Part shown: positions 29,159-42,224 of the stretch, in pieces
How the letters are laid out: each line of letters opens with the position of its first letter
Numbering within the stretch: the first letter of the stretch is position 1
Assembly: GCA_009731375.1 (NCBI GenBank)
Contig: BJOX01000170.1
Span: 612,706 to 676,705, forward strand
From: Paulinella micropora
Lineage: Eukaryota; Cercozoa; Imbricatea; Euglyphida
Length of the DNA: 64,000 nucleotides
Direction: 5' to 3'
Translations under genes and position numbers: made by a program
Notes under the pieces: model-generated
What the model was told of the DNA's origin: nothing
Seen by the model: the letters and a program-made list of their open reading frames with translations, nothing else
Databases searched by the model: none

Positions 29159-29245
29159 GTCTGTCTGTCTGTCTCACCAGTGATGAGAGCTCTGCCTTCA
29201 CTCAGGAGACAATTTTCCAAAGACAAATCCCTGTGCACGTTCAGG
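28121..29245 (-). CDS. Catalytic exons of a Ser/Thr protein kinase
   Basis: Three exons join in frame across GT-AG introns on the minus strand. The exon ending at 29178 reads NVHRDLSLENCLLSEGRALIT and donates one base to the next. 28832-28902 restores DFGLSLEGRHFQGKRG and ends GKPSYMAPE. 28121-28201 reads VYAGRRYDGHLADVWSLG then CLLFMMLT. These are the HRD catalytic loop (HRD-LSLEN), the Mg-binding DFG, the APE motif and subdomain IX (DVWSLG), all intact. The 5' edge of the HRD exon is not resolved (about 29245-29260). Introns contain (GGAA)n, (CT)n and (GATA)n. Confidence 0.85.
28610..28830. repeat. (GGAA/GAAA)n microsatellite
   Basis: About 220 bp of purine-only ggaa/gaaa repeats ending immediately at the donor of the DFG exon. 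Confidence 0.9.
28984..29203 (-). repeat. Triplicated exon end plus splice donor inside (CT)n
   Basis: The block ctgtctcaccagtgatgaga + gctctgccttcactc occurs three times, near 28999, 29075 and 29170. On the minus strand it is the last ~22 nt of the HRD exon, the GTGAGA donor and the start of the intron. Only the 29170 copy is attached to the whole exon. Confidence 0.8.
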
Positions 29246-29336
29246 CATACAATTACATACATAATTACTTTCATACATGCGCAGCTGTGCGGAAGTGAAA
29301 TGAATGCGCGCGCGCGAGAGAGAGAGATAGAGAGAT

Positions 29337-29367
<31 letters not shown>

Positions 29368-29385
29368 GGGGGGGGGGGGGGGGGG

Positions 29386-29672
29386 NNNNNNNNNNNNNNN
29401 NNNNNNNNNNNNNNNNNNNNNNNNNNNNNNNNNNNNNNNNNNNNNNNNNNNNNNNNNNNNNNNNNNNNNNNNNNNNNNNNNNNNNNNNNNNNNNNNNNNN
29501 NNNNNNNNNNNNNNNNNNNNNNNNNNNNNNNNNNNNNNNNNNNNNNNNNNNNNNNNNNNNNNNNNNNNNNNNNNNNNNNNNNNNNNNNNNNNNNNNNNNN
29601 NNNNNNNNNNNNNNNNNNNNNNNNNNNNNNNNNNNNNNNNNNNNNNNNNNNNNNNNNNNNNNNNNNNNNNNN
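29386..29672. other. Scaffold gap
   Basis: 287 N preceded by a G run; probably hides a kinase exon between those at 29776-29839 and ~29178-29245. Confidence 0.9.
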
Positions 29673-29712
29673 GAGGAGGGGATTTATTGAGGGAGGAAGC
29701 AGCACAGATAGA

Positions 29713-29746
<34 letters not shown>

Positions 29747-30799
29747 TAAATAGATAGATAGATAGATAGAGAAACCTGTGTGAAGTAGAGTAGCGCCTGT
29801 TTTGGATCCAGCTTTCCGTTGCGATCCACAAGGGCGAACCTGGAGAACACCACGGACAAAAACAAACATGTTCCACATCACCATCATCACCATCATCATC
29901 ATAACATCATCATCATCATCATCACCGCCATCACCATCGTCATCATCATCATCATCTCTCTCTCTCATCATTATCATCATTATCATCATCTTTCTCTCTC
30001 TCTCTAACTCTCTCTCTCGCGCGCGCGCACTTTCGCTCCGGGTGTATTGTACTTACAACTCTCCTCCGCCGCAGTATTGCAAGGCACTCCAAACGTTGCC
30101 TAGTCACAAAATCATGACACCTGTCAGGAACTTCCCAGGTCACCCAGCCATTTCCAAATAAACGACCAAGATCACAAGAACAGTAAAGAGCACTTCTTAT
30201 GGAAAAAAGGTGAATTACCCTCTTCGTCTGAGCCAGAGCCCAATAGCCGTACTACGAAAGAGCTACCCGAATGTAACAACCGCGCCGATGTGTTGCTCAG
30301 CTTTTGCAACAACCTGACCTAAAGGTGACCAGATTTTAAATAACAGTCTCGATTAGCCATGATGGATACAATACGGCAACGAATGATTGTTTATGATGTC
30401 TTTTACCATTTCTGGTGGACAAAGACTCCATATATATGTCCACTAGCACTTTCGAGCCACAAGTTTGATGGCGTGGGATTTTTGAGTGAGTACGAGCTCA
30501 ATTCATACAATTTTCATGTCGACGTTGTATGGATAATATGGAAAGTCATATCTAAAGTCACAGCTGTTCGGTAAGCTACCTCGTTGGCGGGATCTTCGTG
30601 AAGACCTCTGCTTTTCCACTTTTTTGCACTAGAGTACTTCCTGGCCACAAGAATGCCTGAAGAAAGGTCTCTGTGAAGTGTGACTTGTCCGTATAATGTC
30701 CTTTGAAGCAAGCCTAGCTCCTCCATCGCGTGACGTGTGCTGTTAAAGAAAGTTCCTCTTCTGTGATGCTCAATTACCACTTGCTTTTGTGGTTTGGGA

Positions 30800-31337
30800 G
30801 TGTGAGTTCCAATGGGTGGGTTTTTTTTTATTTTCAACCCGCGCTGATTTTCACGGCATTACTATTATTCCGGCCTGTGATAGACTCCCAAAAAACTCTA
30901 AACAGAAATTTGGCGACAAAAACAGTTTAAATGTAGTTGGTGCATGGTGTGGTATTTCTGCTTGCACACTATTTTTCCTGGATTTTGTTGTGTGTTATGT
31001 ATCGGGTGACGATGAGCTGACTTGAATGCAAATAACCCATGCATTGGAGCTGTTCTTCGTTTAGCCCGTGATCATCACCTCCTCTGCCAACTTGTCTCTC
31101 TGGTTTTTGATGCACTTGTTGGAGCTGTTCTTCGTTTAGCCCGTGATCAAATCACCTCCTCTGCCAACTTGTCTCTCTGGTTTTTGATGCACTTGTTGCA
31201 AACTTTTGGTCTTCTGGTCTTCTTCTACGAACCTTGTCCATACTAGCCCATGCTAGTCCATCCAAAAGTCAATACGAACAACAGAAAAAGCGTTCGTGCA
31301 TGTGTTGCAACGGTGAGAGCGTGAGTGAGAGCACCTT
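30800..31337. other. Non-coding segment duplicated at 35460-35870
   Basis: No gene is seen. Pieces such as actagcccatgctagtccat, acaacagaaaaagcgttcgt and cggcctgtgatagact recur at 35460-35870 with about 10-15% differences by eye. A ~95-bp internal duplication (ggagctgttcttcgttt ... tttttgatgcacttgttg) lies at 31047-31200. Confidence 0.6.
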
Positions 31338-31525
31338 CTTTCTTTCCTTCTTTCTTTCTTTCTTTTTCTTTCTTTCTTTCTTTCTTTCTAGACCCTTTCT
31401 TTCTTTCTTTCTTTCTTTCTTTTCTTTCTTTTCTTTCTTTTCCTTCTTTCTTTTCTTTCTTTTATTTCTTTTCTTTCTTTCTTTTCTTTCTTTCTTTCTT
31501 TTCTTTCTTTTCTTTCCTTCTTCTT
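31338..31525. repeat. (CTTT)n microsatellite
   Basis: About 190 bp of pyrimidine ctttc repeats. Confidence 0.9.
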
Positions 31526-31542
31526 TGCCTTTGCTTTTGATT

Positions 31543-31627
31543 TAATGAAGTTACTTTTACAAGTGACCTCCGGTCATCCATACAAATCGTTAGCCCGAAG
31601 GCCATTGATTTGACTAAGACGGTGATC
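31543..31627 (-). repeat. Interspersed repeat fragment (family also at 38604-38702 and 38769-38867)
   Basis: Its reverse complement (ggatcaccgtcttagtc ... gctaacgatttgtatgga ... aacttcatt) matches the two copies at 38604-38702 and 38769-38867. All three border trinucleotide microsatellites, so this may be the 3' end of a retroelement. Confidence 0.6.
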
Positions 31628-31689
31628 CTTATAATATTAATATTATTAAAGTAGCGTTGTAATATATTAAAGTAATAATAATAATATTA

Positions 31690-32335
<646 letters not shown>

Positions 32336-32394
32336 TATCGTACATATGGTTACGATATGTGTATATGGTCAGAGAGTTAAGGAGGAACATCCAA

Positions 32395-32632
32395 ATTAGA
32401 ATGAAATGTTAACTGTGCCCTTCAGTTAATATTTCAATAATTTGGTTTAAGAAAGAAAGAGGGAAAGATCCAGACTTGGATGAAACGTTAACTGTGTGCC
32501 CTTCAGTTAATATTTTATTAATTTGGTTGAGAAAAGAAAGAAGAAGTAAAAGATGTTGGAAAAGATGTTCCAAACTAGAATGTAATGTTAACTGTGCCCT
32601 TCAGTTAATATTTCATTAGTTTGGTTTCGAAA
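32395..32632. repeat. Three tandem ~95-bp repeats
   Basis: The block gttaactgtg(tg)cccttcagttaatattt, followed by aatttggtt/agtttggttt and aaagaaag, occurs at about 32408, 32489 and 32586. Confidence 0.7.
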
Positions 32633-32676
32633 AAAAAAAAAAAAAAAAAGAGAGAGAGAGAGAAGGGGGGGAAAGA

Positions 32677-32721
<45 letters not shown>

Positions 32722-32750
32722 GAGAGAGAAAGAGAGACAGACAGAGCAAG

Positions 32751-33800
32751 CTAAGATTCATTCTGCTGTTCGCAGAGTAGATAGTCCAGGAGTGCGCATG
32801 TGAACTCTGCCTTTTCCTTGATTCTTTGGAGCGCTTTCGGTAGCTTGCTAAACACAGTCTCAGCAATGCTGCTAAAGTAAGCACTATTTGAGTCACGGTA
32901 TAGCAGTTGTTTTTTTGAGCGTCTTGTGTTGTGACTATGTACGGCAGTGATTGGTTTGAAGTTGTTATAGTGGAGGGGGAGGAATGTTGTGAAAGTAGGA
33001 TAGATGTGTGAATGTGTCTCCATACATACACGATATTTATGTATATTAGTAGTTAGAAGTCTAAGTTTAGCAAATAAGGGTGCGGTAGGTGCTCTCGGTG
33101 ATGCTAGGCTTATGAGGCGTATTATCTTTTTTTGCATGGTGATGAGAGGGTAGATGATGGTGTTTGGGGTGTCAGATCCCCAGACAGATATATTATATGT
33201 TAGGAGGGAGTAGACGTGGCTATAGTATAGTTGGACAAGAATATGAGTGGGTGACCTGTTTCTCATGTTCGAGTTTTGTCTCGCCGATCGCCAGCTGCAG
33301 CTTTACGTCCTGTCCAAACTTGTGAAAGATCGTGTATGTTGTCTTAGTGGGGTTAGGTACAAGATTATGTCTATGAAAGTAACGTACAAGGTTGGTTGTG
33401 TCGGTTTGTGCATGCTCTTGTAGTTGCTCTTTGTTAGATGCTGCAATTATGAGTGTGGTATCGTCAGCGTAGGCAAAGACTGTTCCGTGTGTAAGTGATA
33501 GGAGGATGCTGTTGATATAGAGGATAAAGAGTGTTGTGGAAAGGGTGCTGCCTTGTGGTATACTGTGCGTGATCAGGCGGGGGTATGAGCGGGCGTGTTG
33601 GGTGAACACAGTTTGGAATCGTCTGGTCAGGTAGGATTTTAAGAAGGCAGTGGTATCATCGCTGAAGTTGAATTCATGTTGTAGTTTATGGGTGAGTTTT
33701 GCATGGTCAATGGTATCATATGCTTTAGACAAATCGACAAAGAGTGCTAGTACGTATTTGCCTGGGCCTTTTTGTGAGGGGATGTGGTTGAAGATTGTTT
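32751..33800 (-). pseudogene. LINE reverse-transcriptase fragment (CR1/Jockey-like)
   Basis: On the minus strand the sequence reads YVLALFVDLSKAYDTIDH (RT motif 'FVDLSKA'), then SIPQGSTLSTTLFILYIN and TVFAYADDTTLIIAAS with the catalytic YADD. A frameshift and a loss of the 'YLG-hx-D' region occur near 33255. The thumb-type LYYSHVYSLLTYNISVWG and IYPLITMQKKIIRLI follow, ending near 32751 beside (GA)n and poly-A. The 5' side is cut by the (TTC)n array at 33800. It is a dead, partial non-LTR element. Confidence 0.85.
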
Positions 33801-33802
33801 CT

Positions 33803-33843
<41 letters not shown>

Positions 33844-34032
33844 TTCTTCTTCTTCTTCTTCTTCTTCTTCTTCTTCTTCTTCTTCTTCTTCTTCTTCTTC
33901 TTCTTCTTCTTCTTCTTCTTCTTCTTCTTCTTCTTCTTCTTCTTCTTCTTCTTCTTCTTCTTCTTCTTCNNNNNNNNNNTTTCTTTCTTTCCTTCCTTCC
34001 TTCCTTCCTTCCTCCCTTCCTTCCTTCTCACT

Positions 34033-34078
<46 letters not shown>

Positions 34079-35310
34079 TTTCTTCCTTTCCTTTCCTTTC
34101 CATTCCTTTCCTCTCCTTTCCTTTTCTTTCCTTTCCTTCCTTCCTTCCTTCCTTCCTTCCTTCATTCATTCTTTCTTCTTTCTTCTTCTTCTTCTTCTTC
34201 TTCTTCTTCTTCTTCTTCTTCTTCTTCTTCTTCTTCTTCTTCTTCTTCTTCTTCTTCTTCTTCTTCTTCTTCTTCTTTCTTCTTCTTCTTCTTCTTTCTT
34301 CTTCTTCTTTTTTCTTCTTCTTCTCCTCCTCCTCCTCCTCCTTCTCCTTCTCCTTCTTCTTCTTCTTCTTCTTCTTCTTCTTCTTCTTCTTCTTCTTCTT
34401 CTTCTTCTTCTTCTTCTTCTTCTTCTTCTTCTTCTTTTTCTTCTCCTNNNNNNNNNNNNNNNNNNNNNNNNNNTCCTCCTCCTCCTCCTCCTCCTCCTTC
34501 TTCTTCTTCTTCTTCTTCTTCTTCTTCTTCTTCTTCTTCTTCTTCTTCTTCTTCTTCTTCTTCCTTCCTTCCTTCCTTCCTTCCTTCCTTCTTTCCTTCT
34601 TTCCTTCTTTCCTCCTTCTTTCCTTCTTTCCTTCTTTCCTCTTTCTTTCTTTCTTTCTTTCTTTCTTTCCTTCTTTCCTTCTTTCTTTCTTTCTTTCCTT
34701 CCTTTGCTTCCTTCCTTCCTTCCTTCGCTTCCTTCCTTCCTTCCTTCCCTTCCTTCCTTCCTTCCTTCCCTCCCTCCCTCCCTCCTTCCCTCCCTCCTTC
34801 CTTCCTTCCTTCCTTCCTTCCTTCCTTTCTTTCTTTCTTCTTCTTCTTCTTCTTCTTCTTCTTCTTCTTCTTCTTCTTCTTCTTCTTCTTCTTCTTCTTC
34901 TACTTCTACTTCTACTTCTACTTCTACTTCTTCTTCTTCTCCTTCTCTCCTTCTCCTCCTTCTCCTCCTCCTCCTCCTCCTCCTCCTTCTTCTTCTTCTT
35001 CTTCTTCTTCTTCTTCTTCTTCTTCTTCTTCTTCTTCTTCTCCTTCTCCTTCTCCTTCTCCTTCTTCTTCTTCTTCTTCTTCTTCTTCTTCTTCTTCTTC
35101 TGCTTCTGCTTCTTCTTCTTCTTCTTCTTCTTCTTCTTCTTCTTCTTCTTCTTTTCCTACTCCTCCTCCTCCTCCTCCTTCTTCTTCTTCTTCTTCTTCT
35201 TCTTCTTCTTCTTCTTCTTCTTCTTCTCCTCCTCCTCCTCCTCCTCCTCCTCCTCCTTCTTCTTCTTCTTCTTCTTCTTCTTCTTCTTCTTCTTCTTCTT
35301 CTTCTTCTCC
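33800..35310. repeat. 1.5-kb (TTC)n/(TTCC)n pyrimidine tract
   Basis: Almost pure pyrimidine on the plus strand: TTC, TTCC, TTTC and TCC blocks, with gaps at 33970-33979 and 34448-34473. Long 'open frames' (poly-Ser, poly-Phe, poly-Leu) are artefacts of the repeat. Such GAA/TTC tracts can form triplexes. Confidence 0.95.
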
Positions 35311-35460
35311 ATATGCTTGTGTCACTTGTCCGTATAACGTCCTTTGAAGCAAGTCTAGCTCCTCCATCGCTTGACCTGTGCTGTTCAAGAACGTTGCTCT
35401 TCTGTTATACTCAATAACCACTTGCTTTTGTGGTTTGGGATGTGATTCCACCTGTTGTGT
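35310..35460 (-). pseudogene. Second, truncated copy of the kinase N-lobe exon
   Basis: On the minus strand it reads KPQKQVVIEYNRRATFLN ... MEELDLLQRTLYGQVT. This is the same as the exon at ~30650-30800 with several substitutions, then it breaks into (TTC)n just after GQVT, before the conserved lysine. It lies in direct orientation ~4.7 kb away, together with duplicated flanking sequence, so it is a segmental duplication. Confidence 0.75.
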
Positions 35461-35479
35461 GTGAGGGTTGGTTATAATT

Positions 35480-35607
<128 letters not shown>

Positions 35608-35869
35608 TATTTTTATTGGTGACTTTTTGTGTGCGTGTGTGTGTGTTACTTTTTTCTAGGCATTATTATGATTCCTGCCTGTCTTAGACTTCCAAAAAGT
35701 TATGACAAAGGGCAACAAAGTCTCTATGGCTTTTCATGCATTTGTTGCAAACTTTGGTCTTCTACGAACCTTGTCCATACTAGCCCATGCTAGTCCATCC
35801 CAGAAGTAAATATGAACAACAGAAAAAGCGTTCGTGCATGTGTTTGCAGGAGGTGAGAGCGTGAGTGAG

Positions 35870-36769
35870 AGGGTTAGACATACACACACACCCTCTATTT
35901 CGTCTTCTTAGGCTGGCATCCGAAGCAAGGCACTCGTCTGTTGTTGTCGTCCCCTTCCTGGGCAACTTGTCCGCAAGTCAACACCGATTGGGAGGGGGGA
36001 ATATCAACCACAGGTTACTCCTACAGTCCGCCCGAACGCACTACAGCTAATCAACACTACAACGGCAACTCGTACTAGAACGTTTCTGAGCAAATCCAAG
36101 AGCAAATACACCAAGCCCTCATCATCTCTGTTTTGGGGAAGGGAGGGAGGAAAATCCTTCCAAACAAAAGAAAAAACATAGTTGATCGCTCTGAACTTTG
36201 TTGAGCCGATCGATCACCGTGGTCTCTTCTCCACGCCTCTACTGTCTCACTATCGTAATTATGTCCCATCTGCTGCCTCACTGATGGCTTGATGCGACAT
36301 CTACTGCTTCACTTTTGATTTGCTGTGTCAAGCACATGGCAGTCGATCCAGCCACACCCGACATGGCCGCTTCTTCGCCCGGTATCTCTTCCTTCCTCCC
36401 TCCCTCACACTCNNNNNNNNNNCACACACACACAGACACTTACACTCACTCACTCACTCACTGACTCACTCACTCACTGACTCTCCCACTCACTGAATCA
36501 ATCAATCAGTCACACACAAACACAAAGAGTGAGAGTGGGAGGCAGGGCAGAGCAGAAATTGAACACACACAAATACAGGCACACGTCGACATCTGCGTGG
36601 TGGGCACAAGTCGCAGTGTATATAATGTATGTAGTGCATGTAGTGTAGTGTATGTAGTGCATGTAGTGTAGTGTATGTAGTGTATGCAATGCATGAATTT
36701 GTCTGTAAGCTTTCATATACGTCAATCATGTTGGTATATATGCATTGTTTGCATTACGTATATCACAAT

Positions 36770-36770
<1 letters not shown>
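35870..36770. other. Unassigned stretch
   Basis: Mixed-complexity sequence with (CACT)n near 36443-36475 and a ~30-bp gtagtgcatgtagtgtagtg repeat at 36625-36690. A 10-N gap lies at 36413-36422. No gene is recognised. Confidence 0.5.
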
Positions 36771-36849
<79 letters not shown>

Positions 36850-36905
36850 CCCCCCGGGCCCCCCCCCCCCCCCCCCCCCCCCTTTTTTCCCCCCCNNNNN
36901 NNNNN
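36771..36905. repeat. Poly-T / poly-C run and gap
   Basis: About 75 T, then G and C runs ending in a 10-N gap (36896-36905). Probably a low-quality assembly join. Confidence 0.85.
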
Positions 36906-37025
36906 TATATTGTGCATGACTAGCCACAGAGTCTTCGGCGGCGCCCGAGCCATATAAAATACGGACTCTGTCTAAGTTCCAACCGGCTGTGAAATCCTAC
37001 GCTGGTTTTGGCACTGCCTTGGCGG

Positions 37026-37073
<48 letters not shown>

Positions 37074-37246
37074 ATATGTTCTGTTTGTATGTAGGTATCG
37101 TTTTGTTTACCTTCGCCTGTGCTGTTGGTGGGATGCTTCACATCATGAAACCACACGCTTAAACTCGCGTGAATTTTTGGAAGGAAGTGTTCCACATGTA
37201 GATTCCAGCTTATGGCATGCGCCAGGCTTCTTTCTTTCATTCATTC

Positions 37247-37252
37247 AATCAT

Positions 37253-37296
<44 letters not shown>

Positions 37297-37360
37297 TTCT
37301 TTCTTTCTATTCTTTCTTTCTTTCTTTCTTTCTTTTCTTTTCTTTTCTTTTCTTTTCCTA
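37247..37360. repeat. (CTTT)n microsatellite
   Basis: Pyrimidine ctttc/cttttc repeats. Confidence 0.9.
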
Positions 37361-37369
37361 ATAATCAAA

Positions 37370-38980
<1,611 letters not shown>

Positions 38981-38984
38981 GCTA

Positions 38985-39366
38985 GCAAGCAAGGTAGCAA
39001 GCTAGGAAGGGAGGGAGCAAGAAAGGAAGTAGGAAAGGAAAAAAACAGCAGAAACAAAAAAAGAAAGAAAGGAAAGGAAGGAATGGAGCAAGAAAGAAAG
39101 ATCCAAAAAAAAGGTGGCAGGAAGGAAGGNNNNNNNNNNTAGCAAGCTAGGAAGGGAGGGAGCAAGAAAGGAAGTAGGAAAGGAAATAAAAGACACAAAG
39201 ACAGACAGAAAGGAAACGAAGGAATGAAGCAAGAAAGAAAGATTCGAAAAAAGGTGGAAGGAAGGAAGGAAGGAAGGGAAGGAAGGAAGGAAGGAAGGAA
39301 GGAAGAAGGAAGGAAGGAAGGAAGGAAGGAAGGAAGGAAGGAAGGAAGGAAGGAAGGAAGGAAGGA
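38985..39366. repeat. (GGAA)n tract with a duplicated unit across a gap
   Basis: The segment tagcaagctaggaagggagg + gagcaagaaaggaagtagga appears before (38995) and after (39140) the 10-N gap 39130-39139, then passes into pure (GGAA)n. Confidence 0.85.
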
Positions 39367-40207
39367 AAAACGCGACAAAGTATTTCGCGCATGGCAAAGC
39401 TTGGCAATACAATAAAAAAGAGAGACTACACAAAAGAAAGCAATCCTTTTTCTAGGCATTACAACAAAAGGCGCGACAAGAGCGACTGTAGAAAGAGGCA
39501 GGGAGGCAGGGAGGCAGGCAGAGAAGTTAAGCACACAGATAGACAGGTAGATGAACAGACAGACACGCTAACATACCAAGAGACAGACAACCAGATTTTG
39601 AAACCACAAGACGAAACAGAATGTTTTCGAAAGTGAGACAAAGAGCGGATCCGATCATGGCTACATTAAATGTGAGATAAGCTCGTCTTCACCCATATAC
39701 CAAAGCTCGCAGCTCAGAGTAGTTTTTTCTCAACGGCAAAGACAGCATTCATGGTGGCCATGGTCATGGCCTCAGAGGCGGTTGGCTGTTGACCGAACAT
39801 TTTGTTATTCTTTTTTTTAAACCTTTACCAAAAGGACACACATGAGGTGGCACACACGGCCCACCCAGGGAATGTGGCAATTAATTACCTTTTTGTACCA
39901 CTACCCGGAAATATGCAGGATGTTGGCTTCCCACAAGTTTTAACATATCAGAATGCCCCAGTTTGTTCATGCCATACTTACCTGGTATGGGTGCGACCAA
40001 ATGGTCTTCTGGTGATCAATAAGGCCAGGCACCTACTGTGGAGCAGATTATGCTGTGAAGCAGTATTGGCATCCCTCTCAGAGGATTTCAAGATACGTTA
40101 TTTTTGGTTAGTGTGGTCGAGAGCTTGCTCCAACCATGCTCTTTCTAATTAAGAGAAATTGATTGTTATTTCTGATGCGAAAAAGACGTATCGCAGTCTT
40201 ATCACAA
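39367..40207. other. Unassigned stretch
   Basis: Normal-complexity sequence. A 117-codon frame at 39802-40152 (VAINYLFVPLPGNMQD...) is not recognised and may be a random or transposon-derived frame. Confidence 0.35.
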
Positions 40208-40340
40208 ATTCATTTTCCATTCCATTCCGTTCCATTCCATTCCATTCCATTCCATTCTATTCCATTCCATAAAGACGTATCACAGTCTTATCACAAATTC
40301 ATTTCCATTCCATTCCGTTCCATTCCATTCCATTCCATCC
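40208..40340. repeat. (ATTCC)n satellite-like repeat, two blocks
   Basis: Two blocks of ccattccattcc, each preceded by gtatc(g/a)cagtcttatcac + aaattcatt; the unit is ~85 bp, duplicated. Confidence 0.9.
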
Positions 40341-40398
40341 ATGCATACATACATACATACATAGATTGATACAGAGGCAGACAGAGACAGACAAAGAC

Positions 40399-40439
<41 letters not shown>

Positions 40440-40460
<21 letters not shown>

Positions 40461-40754
40461 TAAATATGACCAACATATCAACAACATAATCCGTAAACTC
40501 CAACCCACAATCAACTCATTATTATATGCTAAAAAATATCTAAACACCAAAACAATGAAACAACTATACTACACACACATATATCCACACCTCATACAAA
40601 ACATCTCCATCTGGGGGACGCATGACAACAAAAAGAAATATATACAACCACTCATAAAAATACACAAAAAAATAATCAGAATAATTGCAAAAACACACTA
40701 CCGCGCACATACCAAACCAATCCTAAATCAACTCAAACTACTCGACATCACCCA
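40440..40754 (+). pseudogene. LINE reverse-transcriptase C-terminal fragment
   Basis: The frame reads YDQHINNIIRKLQPTINSLL, then KTMKQLYYTHIYPHLIQNIS, then IWG and IQPLIKIHKKIIRIIAKTH. This is the region after RT motif E in CR1/Jockey-type LINEs, related to but different from the copy at 32751-33800. It runs into the 691-N gap 40755-41445. A likely 3' end with ctcaataaaaatgaagaaga is at ~41670-41710. Confidence 0.75.
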
Positions 40755-41445
40755 NNNNNNNNNNNNNNNNNNNNNNNNNNNNNNNNNNNNNNNNNNNNNN
40801 NNNNNNNNNNNNNNNNNNNNNNNNNNNNNNNNNNNNNNNNNNNNNNNNNNNNNNNNNNNNNNNNNNNNNNNNNNNNNNNNNNNNNNNNNNNNNNNNNNNN
40901 NNNNNNNNNNNNNNNNNNNNNNNNNNNNNNNNNNNNNNNNNNNNNNNNNNNNNNNNNNNNNNNNNNNNNNNNNNNNNNNNNNNNNNNNNNNNNNNNNNNN
41001 NNNNNNNNNNNNNNNNNNNNNNNNNNNNNNNNNNNNNNNNNNNNNNNNNNNNNNNNNNNNNNNNNNNNNNNNNNNNNNNNNNNNNNNNNNNNNNNNNNNN
41101 NNNNNNNNNNNNNNNNNNNNNNNNNNNNNNNNNNNNNNNNNNNNNNNNNNNNNNNNNNNNNNNNNNNNNNNNNNNNNNNNNNNNNNNNNNNNNNNNNNNN
41201 NNNNNNNNNNNNNNNNNNNNNNNNNNNNNNNNNNNNNNNNNNNNNNNNNNNNNNNNNNNNNNNNNNNNNNNNNNNNNNNNNNNNNNNNNNNNNNNNNNNN
41301 NNNNNNNNNNNNNNNNNNNNNNNNNNNNNNNNNNNNNNNNNNNNNNNNNNNNNNNNNNNNNNNNNNNNNNNNNNNNNNNNNNNNNNNNNNNNNNNNNNNN
41401 NNNNNNNNNNNNNNNNNNNNNNNNNNNNNNNNNNNNNNNNNNNNN
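40755..41445. other. Scaffold gap (691 N)
   Basis: Run of N within a LINE copy. Confidence 0.95.
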
Positions 41446-42180
41446 CATAACAACATAATATTAATATCACCGCACAATATATCTAAACAGAAATATTAAT
41501 TTTAATAACTATAATATAATATTAATACTGAGCAGCTGAATACTAATTTAATATCGATATCTTCCTTAATACGCTCAACTAGTACTGAACAACTAGGTTT
41601 CCACCTTAGATAAAGGTATAACTTACTAGCTATACTTTTCACGTGGACGTTCCCTGAGTCCAATTGTAAAATTGTTCTCTCAATAAAAATGAAGAAGAAG
41701 AAGAAGAAGAGAGAGAGAGAGAGAGAGAGAGAGACACACACACACACACACACATAGTCGAGATAACAAGATTATGTTACGTCAAGACAAACTGTCTTTG
41801 TTTTGGTCTTTGTTTTGGTCTTTGTTTGTCTTTGTTTTGTCTTTGTTTTTATCGTGGTCTTTGTCTTGGTCTTTGTCTAGGTCTTGGTCTTTGTCTTTGT
41901 CTTTGTCTTTGGTCTTGGTCCTGTCCTGTCTTGTTTGTCTGGTCTTGTCTGGTCTTCTCTTATCTCATTTTTATCCTATCATTTTCTGACTAGAATTAAC
42001 ACGATTTTATCATGCATAGTCTGTATGTATGTATAAAGGGTCTTACTTAACCTGTGTTTGATCACAAATAGGCTAGTCTGGATGCGATGAGATGACAGCG
42101 AGATGAGAGGAGACGAGATAAGACGAGATGAGATGAGATGAGATGAGATGAGATGAGGTGAGATGAGGTGAGGTATTATG
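41446..42180. other. LINE 3' region and low-complexity sequence
   Basis: 41446-41710 is probably the 3' part of the LINE, ending in (GAA)n and (GA)n. Then comes a tctttgtcttggtctttg repeat (41800-41960) and gagatgagatgag repeats (42085-42180). Confidence 0.5.
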
Positions 42181-42224
42181 AGAGGAAATGAGAGACGAGA
42201 TGAGCAACTGGCCGGCCAAATAAA

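Larger units (their letters stand above)
24690..30800 (-). other. Protein-kinase gene locus (minus strand), exon summary
   Basis: Reading from high to low coordinates: ~30580-30790 (N-lobe: LYGQVTLHRDLSSGILVARKY, with a VA-x-K-type lysine, ending EDPANE at a GT donor); ~30052-30117 (CHDFVTRQRLECLAILRRRR, helix C region); 29776-29839 (FALVDRNGKLDPKQALLYF); a missing piece probably in the gap 29386-29672; then the HRD, DFG and DVWSLG exons; 27717-27782; 26640-26690; perhaps 26313-26375; ~25733-25830; and the last exon to 24690. The 5' end lies above 30800 and is not identified. Domain order is right for a eukaryotic kinase; the subfamily is unknown. Exon joining was done by eye. Confidence 0.65.

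Noticed and set aside
33784-35417. Very long open frames (500+ codons of Ser, Phe or Leu)
   Set aside because: They are produced by the (TTC)n repeat in all three frames and include N; no coding signal.
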